64,000 bases of DNA, from contig CAUYUJ010020593.1 of NCBI GenBank assembly GCA_963575745.1, positions 36,001-100,000 on the forward strand, written 5' to 3'. Below, piece by piece: positions 53,906 through 61,556 of this stretch; position 1 is the first letter of the stretch; every line of letters begins with the position of its first letter. The position numbers and the translations under genes were made by a program. Under the pieces are notes generated by a model. That model saw nothing but the letters and a program-made list of their open reading frames with translations, did no database searches and was not told where the DNA came from. The stretch comes from Prorocentrum cordatum (Eukaryota; Sar; Dinophyceae; Prorocentrales; Prorocentraceae).

Positions 53906-54373
53906 GCAGGCGCGCTGGGCCAGTGCGGCCGCGTCAGCTCGCTGACAGAAAGGGGCAGGGTGGCCATCGCGTCTTCCAGGCGGTCCAGCCGCGGAAGGCT
54001 CGGGCGAATGTCCGCACGAAGATCGCGCGCTCGGCGGGTGTGCCCTGAAGGAGCGTCGACGGGGCCACGGCTCGCGAGCGTCTGCGCTTGCCGGGGGGCT
54101 GTCCGCCGGCCCGCGGCGCGTCCCGGCGAGGGCTGTGCTCCCGGAAGTGCGCCGAGCCCGCGCGCGCGCCGTGCCCTCGGAGGAGCGGCGGGCTGCTCCG
54201 GCGGGGGGCGCCGACGCCCGCAGCAGCGGCGGGCGCCGCCGCCGAGCGCGAGGGCGGTCTGCGCAGCAGCGGCGCGGCGGTGGCGCGCGTGCGGCCCGCC
54301 GCCTTTCTGCCGCGCGCGCGCCGCCCGCCTGAGAGGCGTCTGCAACACGGATGGGCGCGAGCGTCCTAGTTCT

Positions 54374-54462
54374 CCTCCTCCTCCTCCTCCTCCCCCTCCC
54401 CCTCCTCCTCCTCCTCCTCCTCCTCCTCCTCCTCCTCCTCCTCCTCCTCCTCCTCCCTCACC
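54374..54462. repeat. (TCC)n tract
   Basis: CTCCTCCTCC for about 90 bp. The poly-Gly and poly-Pro frames through it are artefacts. Confidence 0.9.
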
Positions 54463-55889
54463 TACCTGTACAAAATGGGCGCCAGGGGTAAACGCGGCGG
54501 GGTGAAGGTCAGCAGGCGTGGTCTGGCCACTGACGCGGCATACCACGCGACCGGCGCTCGCGGCGCCCTCCACCTGATTTTGGTGCCCATGCCAAACCGC
54601 CGAGGCGCCGATTCAGCAGTTGCCAGCTGAGATGCCCCACGCGGGGTTGGTGGCGGCTCGCTCAGCGTGACCGCGCGGCCTCGACGATCGCGGGGCGGCC
54701 AGTGCATCCGTGCGCAGCGCCGCCGACGCCGCTTCGCGCGGCGCCGCGTCCCGGCGCGCCCATGCATCGTCGCGCTTTCACTTTTCTTCCCGTTTTCGCG
54801 CCCCCGCCCCGCCTTTGCCCTGTCGGAGGTTTCGGCGCCCGTCTCTCGCAGCGGCCTCCGCGGCGGCCGCGGAGGCGCGCGCGCGCCCTCCGTGGATTCT
54901 GACCACACGCTGGGATGGATCGCATGATGGGCCCCCCCTCCGCGCGCTCCGGTGCTGCCCGAGGCGCGCGCGTCTCGCCTGTTCTCCTAGGGGGGCCGGG
55001 GGTTCACAGAGGGGGGGGAGGAGAAGGGCGACGAAGGCGCTGGGTTCGGAGTCGGCGGCCGTCGGCAGGAGAGGGCCAGAGAGGGGGGAGGGGGATCTGC
55101 GGCCGGGAGGGGGGCGGGCGGGGTGCGGCGGCAAAAGAGGGGAGAGGGGGGGGCCGACGAGGGAGGGCGGACGGAGCGGCGAGAGAGAGGAGCGGACGTT
55201 CTACCCGAGGAGGTGGGTCGTCGGGCGTGCTGGCGACTTGTCGGTAGCGTGCGCTCGCGCTGCGGCGCGCCGGGGGAGCGCAGCGCCGCGTGCCCCACGG
55301 CTGCGCGGAGCCCGTGGCGCGCGCGCCGCCCGTCGCGTTCCAGTCGCCGCCCTTGACCCGCGCGGGCGCGTCTGCATTGCACGGTCAGTTGGGAGTCTCA
55401 TGGGGCACTGCTCACTGCTCAGTTGCGCCCCACAGCGTTTGCTATGGCTATCGGCGTCCAGTCCGGGCCCCCCTCGCTAACGGCAGCATCCACTCATCGC
55501 ATCGGGTCGATGTTCGGCCCCAGGAGCCTCGGGTGCCAAGCAGAACTAATGAATACAACGATTTGCCCGCGAATGTTGTAGGACTATGTGAGAAATCGTG
55601 GGGGCGCCGTCGCTAGACACGCTGAGCAGCGACATTAATCAACGGTGAGTTTTGCAATTCTGTTTATAGTCGTCAGGCTCCACATCGTACACCCAATTCG
55701 GCTCATCGTTGTTCCTGGCAGTGCAGCTCAATACGCAAAGGCGTTATCACGAGCGTATTGTCGCCCAGTGCGTTATTGGTTCGTGGTGCTGTTCTCCGGG
55801 CCCCGAGGCCGTCATGGTGATTCGTGTGCGTGCCTTGATGGTCAGCTGTCGTTTCATTGTCATTCTCATCAGCATGCTCCTCCTCTGGA
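54463..55889. other. No recognised gene; very GC-rich
   Basis: Overall GC is extreme, so several frames stay open on both strands. Short Ala/Arg-rich stretches with good third-position G/C (just upstream at about 54220-54320, and 55250-55370) could be exon remnants, but nothing is recognisable. G-rich runs fill 54990-55200. Confidence 0.3.
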
Positions 55890-56149
55890 TGTTCCCGCCC
55901 TCTTCCTGCGGGGGGCCACCCCGTCCTCCAGCTGGAGGGGCCCCGCCTCCTCCTCGAGAGCTCCTCCTCCCCAGACCTCCGAGGTCCCACGTCGCATGTT
56001 TGTGCGCAGCGCTGACCCGAAGACGTCTGCACCCTGGCCCAGGGCAGGGTTTGCATCCCGTGCCGTTTTTGTCGGCGGCCTCGGGGCCCCGCCCCGCGAC
56101 CGCCCATTGGAGGCCGACGATATGGCGAGCAAGTTCCGCTTCTGCAGGA

Positions 56150-56335
56150 CTCGAGGGCGTCTGAGGCCCTCCTGGAGGCTTCCTCGGCGGGCCTGGGGAG
56201 ATCTTTGGGGCCTCCGAGGCCTTCTTGGACGTTGCCCTCAAGGACTGCCGCAATCTTGGCCCTCTGGGGGCGCTCTTGGGCAGCACTTGGAAGACGTTCG
56301 AGGGTCTGGGGAGCTCCTTCTCCTGCTCCTCGGGC
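56150..56335. repeat. TTGGGGCC-type repeat patch
   Basis: CCTGGGGAGATCTTTGGGGCC, GAGGCCTTCTTGG, CAATCTTGGCCCTCTGGGGG and GCTCTTGGGC blocks. A weak continuation occurs near 56610-56640. Confidence 0.5.
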
Positions 56336-56854
56336 CGTTCCCTGTCCCTATTGCTGGGTTGGGTGAGAAGGAGGATTTTTGTTTGAGAAACGTGGATGGA
56401 GGGAGGAGGCACAAGGAAAAGGACGTGCGAGGAGAAGGCGGGAAGGAAGGAAGGAACGGAGAAGGATAGAGGAGGAGTGGCATTGAGGCTTGCGATCGGC
56501 ATTGATCCAAACATCCTGCGCTCGAAATTTCTCGACGCGTGGACCCCACCCCTGGGTGTCCGGACCACTTCCCTGGGGCTGGATTCTCGTCCTGGGCAGT
56601 TTTGCCGACAGTCTCAGGGCCCATGGAGGGCCCCTTAGAGTCTGAAGACGGCCGCTCAACGTGTTTCGGAACCTCGGATCTCTGCGGAGAGCTTCTTGGA
56701 GCCCGCCGCCGAGCGGAGAGGCCGGCGGGCCAGCCGGCGCGGACCCCGCTGGAGTGCAAGCAGCCCGGAGGGGGGCGCCGGTGTGGCGGCCTCGGCCGGC
56801 CTGGCCAGCGGGCCTTCGGCCCGGCGTTGGGCCACGGGCAAGGCTGGGCTTCCT

Positions 56855-56998
56855 CCTCCTCCTCCTCCTCCTCCTCCTCCTCCTCCTCCTCCTCCTCCTC
56901 CTCCTCCTCCTCCTCCTCCTCCTCCTCCTCCCCCTTCTCCTCCTCTCTCCTCCTCCTCCTCCTCCTCCTCCTCCTCCTCCTCCTCCTCCTCCTCCTCC
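56855..56998. repeat. (TCC)n tract
   Basis: CTCCTCCTCC with one interruption (CCCCTTCTCCTCCTCTCT) at about 56930. It generates long Ser, Pro, Leu, Glu, Gly and Arg homopolymer frames, which are artefacts. Confidence 0.9.
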
Positions 56999-57287
56999 TG
57001 GGGCCACGATAAGCGCGAGCGGAGCGGCTCGGAGCGGGGCGCGCCGAGGCCACAGACTGGCCGCCCAGCCCCCCCCCCCTTCCGCCCCCCTGAGGGCAGT
57101 CGGCCCAGACCGGTAGGCCGACCCTGCCAAATCGAGGGTACTATTGTGTCCTGTGCACCGCGCGTCGTGTCCTCTGCAGCCCAGGGGCAGGGTGTCCCTG
57201 CGTCCCGTGATTTTGCAGGCCATGTTGCCGTCGGAAGAGTCCTGTGTCCTGTCGCGTGTCCTGTGCGCAATGTTCTGCCTGTAGCGG

Positions 57288-57446
57288 GGGTCGGAGGATC
57301 GCGCCGCATCGCCAATGCATCATCGATGTGACTCGATGCGGAGCCTGGTGTTCTTCACGCCGACGTCTTCGACGCATCGCCGATGCGGCGCGATTCTCCG
57401 ACATCATGCATTCAGACTCCGTCTAGGAGGCCTCTGTTGATGCGGG
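57288..57446. mobile_element. Palindromic foldback element, family A, copy 3
   Basis: GGTCGGAGGATCGCGCCGC, ATCGCCAATGCATC, GACTCGATGCGGAG, CTTCACGCCGACG and CGATGCGGCGCGATTC, ending GACTCC-TCTAGGAGGCCTC, match copy 2 (10243-10420) block for block. The core palindrome has decayed (CCAATGCATCATCG), while a second half-site GCATCGCCGATGCGG is kept near the right end. Confidence 0.6.
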
Positions 57447-57816
57447 CCCACCGGGGGCGTTCCAGACAGGGTATCACCTGCGAGGATCACAAGAGTTCCC
57501 GTCTCTTCCTCAGCGGAAAGCCACGGAAGTAAAAACAAACCTGCTTCAGCCAGCGGAAGGTCGGCGGAAGCCAGCGGAAGTAAAAACATCCGCTCCAAAG
57601 AGATGACAATATGTTTGGGTCCAGGGCTTCCAGAGCTGGCCAAATCGGAGGCAGCTTACTTCTAGCCTGGCATTGAGAGATCGCCCACCCAGACAAGTCG
57701 GTTCAAGAAATTTGCTTGGGCTCACTCGACATTGACATACGTGTGTGCCAGTGCAGTTCCCGTCGGTTTCGCTGATCGACCTGCGCTTCTCTGGGTTGTC
57801 TTTGGACGTCGGTAAT
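57447..57816. other. No gene seen; ~52-bp duplication at 57513-57590
   Basis: GGAAGTAAAAACA occurs at about 57526 and 57578, each preceded by AGCGGAA-like text, a small direct duplication. Nothing else of note. Confidence 0.45.
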
Positions 57817-57966
57817 CAGGAAGGGGAAACGCACAGTAATCGTCGATTCCCAGGAAAATATTGGAAAATAAGGGACGTGGGGGGGAAGACGAAAGTCCCC
57901 CCAAATGGGAGAATATGGGGAATCCAGTTATTTTGTGTATTAATGTGCGTGTCCCAGGGCCCCTTC
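57817..57966. repeat. Dispersed repeat E, copy 2
   Basis: Partner of 19204-19365. The 16-mer TCTTTGGACGTCGGTAA occurs just before it (57799) and just after it (57970), so the repeat is bracketed by a direct duplication of flanking sequence. Confidence 0.65.
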
Positions 57967-58352
57967 TTTCTTTGGACGTCGGTAAGTGATTCCGCCCTAG
58001 TGCAGTCGGAGGGCGGTGCCGCGAGCACCCGCGGAGTGCCCCAGCAATTCTCTACAGGGCGTTTTGCGAAATGGGGGAATCCTCGATTTAGACTCTGGCA
58101 CGTTTACGGTGGGGCGCTGGTTAAGGAATGCGCCCAGGAGGCTGCAGACTTTGGAGGATTTCTTATTTGATGAGGGCGGCGGTGATATCCATGGCCAAGC
58201 CTCGACTGGAGTTCCACCAGTCTCCAGACCCTGGATTCCTCACCTGAGGGTTCCTCATCCAATGCCCCCGCCGTATCTGCATGGAGAGGGGGCGGGCGTG
58301 GCGAGGCCCTAAAGTAGATCTGGACTTCACGCAGTTCGGGACATACTTCGCA

Positions 58353-58547
58353 GGCCTAGATATTGACACCAATACCAATATCGGCGGTGTGCCTCCACCG
58401 AGGGAAGAAGATCCCGATCTCGGCGATGGTGGTAATATTCTGGCTTCCAAGGTGGCCGAAATATTACCACCAACACCGAAATCCAGGATCATCTTCCCCC
58501 TGTGGAGGCAAACCCCCTGTGTTGGTGTTGGTGCCCATTTCCAGGCC
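58353..58547. repeat. Large hairpin, ~90-bp arms
   Basis: The left arm 58353-58440 (starts GGCCTAGATATTGACACCAA) and right arm 58457-58547 (read in reverse complement: GGCCTGGAAATGGGCACCAA) are about 80% complementary, with a loop of about 16 nt around TGGCTTCCAAGG. Blocks GTGCCTCCACCGAGGG/TTGCCTCCACAGGGGG and GATGGTGGTAATATT/GTTGGTGGTAATATT pair. Both strands remain open through the arms (frames 58281-58631 plus, 58163-58627 minus), a by-product of symmetry. Confidence 0.8.
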
Positions 58548-58895
58548 TCCAAATACTTGCGCGCCTTGTCGACCCAGTGCATCCTGAAACCGCGGCGGAG
58601 GCGGGTGTGGGGCGAAGTGTCACGCAAGTGAATTTGTCAGAATCTGTATAACACACGCTCCTCAGAGGGCAACGACATGGGGGGGGACTGGTACAGGGGT
58701 GGAAACACTGACCTGGAATCGGCAATGCATCGACGACAGATGTAGGCGATGGGCCCTCGATAGCGAAACCGCACGTTCCCCAGCCGGCCCGGGCTGGACG
58801 CGCTCTCGGCCCGTTCCTCGGGCCCGCGTTCGGGCGCGTCCGGACTTCCGACCAGGGGAAGTCCTCGCAGGTTTTACGGGAGTCCTCGCCGGTTC

Positions 58896-60204
58896 ATGAA
58901 GGTTTTCTCGCCTCGGGGTCTACTCACAAGCCGCGCTTCGCCGAGAGCGTACCAAGATGTCTCTGAAAATTATCATTGGTTGTTCAAGGTTTTCTCGCCT
59001 TGGGGTGATTCCCGCAAGTTGCGCCTCGCCGAGCGTATTCTCGGGGTGCCATTACTACCCTGCGTAGCAAACGCAGGGCCTTATTGCGTGTTGCTCCCGG
59101 TCTGGAGAGTGTTCTGCCTAATGCGATGGCGAAAGCCAGGTTTCGTCATTATTTGTCCCGATCGGACTACGCATATGATTAGTAATGCCAGTTACTCATG
59201 TACTACACAATTCCAAAGAGCACTACTGCCACAACAACTGTCATGTGCACGATGCTTTTCAGCATTTGCATATTCTTGATGCTTTGCGTATCCCCACCAG
59301 CCGCCTCCGTCGGGCGCCTCCGGCTCCCGTGCTCCCCCTGGACACGCGGGTCGGCAGGCTCCCTTGACGCTCGCGGCCTCGCGATGGCCCTGGAGACGGC
59401 CGTGGGTACAGCTACTTGGTCTTCGGTGCGGGCGTTGCTCGGGTTTCCACTGACGCGGTCTCCGTTGTCGCCAAGTGCATCTGGGCCTTGCGGTCACCTG
59501 GTCCTTGCAGCTCGAGGTTTCGACGTTTGGCGGGTAGAAAGGTTTTGAGTACCTGTTCGCCCACTTGCGGCAAGCACATAGAGTACAACAAGTCTACGAT
59601 GAACACCTTTACCTCTGAGCCGCGGCGTGTGCGTTTCTACTTCTCGCTCCTTTCGTTTTCCTCTCCGCTCTCTTCGCCGTTTTCCTCGCGCTCTTTCTCC
59701 TCTTCGTTTGTCTTCTTCGCTCGTGTCGCCTTCTCCTGCTTCGACTCGTTTTCGCCGTTCTTGCGCTGCCTCTGCGCAGTGGCCTTGCACCTTTTTTTTC
59801 CCGCGCGTGGCCGGCGACACTTGCGCTGTGACCACCGGCCTCTGCGCAGCGCGACCTTTTCCGACGCCGCGCGGGTGCCCGCTCGCGGCCGCGATCAAAG
59901 AAGAAAAAAGTACCCCCGCCAGCCTGGATGCCGCTCGCCTCATCTTTTCCCTTCGCTACGGAGCGCGGCCCGCCCTAGCTTGCTCGGCGCCCGACTCGTC
60001 TTCGCGCGCCCGCGGACCAAAAGAATCCCCGCCAGCCCATCCACAAACGATGCCCGGGCGAGTTGCTTCAATCAGGGAAGCGGGGGATCATGCAGTGGAC
60101 CACGAGCGGGGGAAGCCGTCGAATTTAAGTCTTGGATCAGCCTGCGCAGACCAAGGAGCGAACCGTATGCGCCTTCGCGGACCTGCCAGATGAGGGAAGC
60201 CTAG
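58896..60204. other. No recognised gene; 81-bp duplication at 58905-59050
   Basis: GGTTTTCTCGCCTCGGGGT and GGTTTTCTCGCCTTGGGGT start two copies 81 bp apart, each continuing to a GCGCYTCGCCGAG block. As 81 is a multiple of three, the 127-codon frame 58896-59279 contains a KVFSP-WG repeat. Whether it is a gene is unclear. From 59640 the sequence is TCTTCGTTTTC-rich and uninformative. Confidence 0.35.
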
Positions 60205-60403
60205 GAAGAAAAAGGAGGGGGATGAGGAGGAGGAGGAGGAGGAGAAAATGGAGGAGGACGAGGAGGAGGAGGAAGAGGGGAGGAGGAGGAGGAGGAGGAG
60301 GAGGAGGTGGAGGAGGAGGAGGAGGAGGATGAGGGGGAGGAGATGATGATGATGATGATGATGACGATGATGATGATGATGATGATGATGATGCTGATGC
60401 TGC

Positions 60404-60441
<38 letters not shown>

Positions 60442-60471
60442 CTGATGCTGCTGATGATGATAATGATGAAA

Positions 60472-60504
<33 letters not shown>

Positions 60505-60547
60505 GTGATGGTGATGGTGATGGTGATGGTGATGGTGATGGTGATGG

Positions 60548-60579
<32 letters not shown>

Positions 60580-60655
60580 CTGATGATGCTGATGAGGAGG
60601 AGGAGGATGAGGAGGGCGGGAAGAGGAGGAGGGAGGAGGGAGGAGGGAGGGGGAA
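60205..60655. repeat. (GAG)n then (GAT)n composite microsatellite
   Basis: GGAGGAGG to about 60342, then GATGATGAT with GCTGATGCTGCT interruptions at two sites, a GGTGATGGTGAT run at 60511-60555, then GGAGGAGG again. It has the same GAG-GAT-GAG order as 8457-9560. His, Met, Ile and Ser homopolymer frames are artefacts. Confidence 0.92.
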
Positions 60656-61200
60656 ACGTAGGCAAATGAAGACGAGGAAGAATGGGAGGAGGAGGCGTCT
60701 TGGAACGGTTTCGGGGCCACTTGGAGCATCTGGCGGGCCATCTTGCGCCACATGTTCCCGCGTGCCCCAGGTGCGCCGCGTACTCCAGCCGCGCCAGGTG
60801 CGCCTTTTTTCGGGGCCCGCGCAGACTGTGTCAGGTGCGCCTGCGCATGTGACAGCACACATCGGGAAACTTGTCGGCCCCCACCATCCTCGTCCAACAC
60901 CAATGCCCATCATTGTGTCTGGCGGGCCCGCGCACAGCAGGCCATTCGCCACCACCCCCGCCGTCCCTTCCAAAAACCATTTGACAGTGATCGCGGGGTG
61001 GCCGCGCACGATCCAGATTTAGCCGCGAGGTGCATTTGGTATGTTTTTTTGGGTCACGGATGGTCGCCATGCGCGCAGCAGACACTATGCTGACACCCCG
61101 GCCGTGTCCCTGTCAAAGAAACAATGCAAAATGCTCGCGGGCCTCACGAAAATGACTCCAGACTTTGCTCCAAAGTGTATGTTGTTTTGTTTTTGAAAGG
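60656..61200. other. No gene seen
   Basis: Mixed sequence. CCAGGTGCGCC recurs at about 60767 and 60797. No recognised coding region. Confidence 0.4.
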
Positions 61201-61380
61201 GTTTGGCGGGGCGCGCATCGGGTTGGTTGCGAATGCTCCGGGTTTGGAGGCAGTGTGTTCCGGATTGTATGGTTGATGAGGATTGTTGGGGGCATGGTGT
61301 CCTTATTGTTCTTGGTTGGCTGCCTATCGCCTGGGGGAGGGGGTGTACATGAATAGGATGATAGACCCTTCCCCGAAGGG
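61201..61380 (+). repeat. Dispersed repeat F, copy 2
   Basis: Partner of 53461-53640, same orientation; ends CCTGGGGGAGGGGGTGTACA, GACCCTTCCCCGAAGGG. Confidence 0.7.
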
Positions 61381-61556
61381 ATCAGGGATCAGGCCGACGC
61401 GCATCATCCGATTCGAATGAGGGCTCGATGGCATTGGCGGCAGGGCCGCGGATGTGGCCTGGAGCAGCGGCCCCAGGCCAGAAATTGAAATGAGCCTCGT
61501 GGCCGCGAGAAAGACCGCGTGGCAGGCACAGCCCCGCCACGCTTCCTCTCCCACGG

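Noticed and set aside
53437-54573. 378-codon minus-strand frame with a poly-Gly run
   Set aside because: It crosses the (TCC)n tract and C-rich DNA; no recognisable domain is present.
56238-57223. Long Glu- or Arg-homopolymer minus-strand frames
   Set aside because: Products of the (TCC)n tract at 56855-56998 read in different phases.
60088-61009. 270-290-codon minus-strand frames with His or Ser runs
   Set aside because: Translations of the (GAG)n/(GAT)n composite microsatellite.
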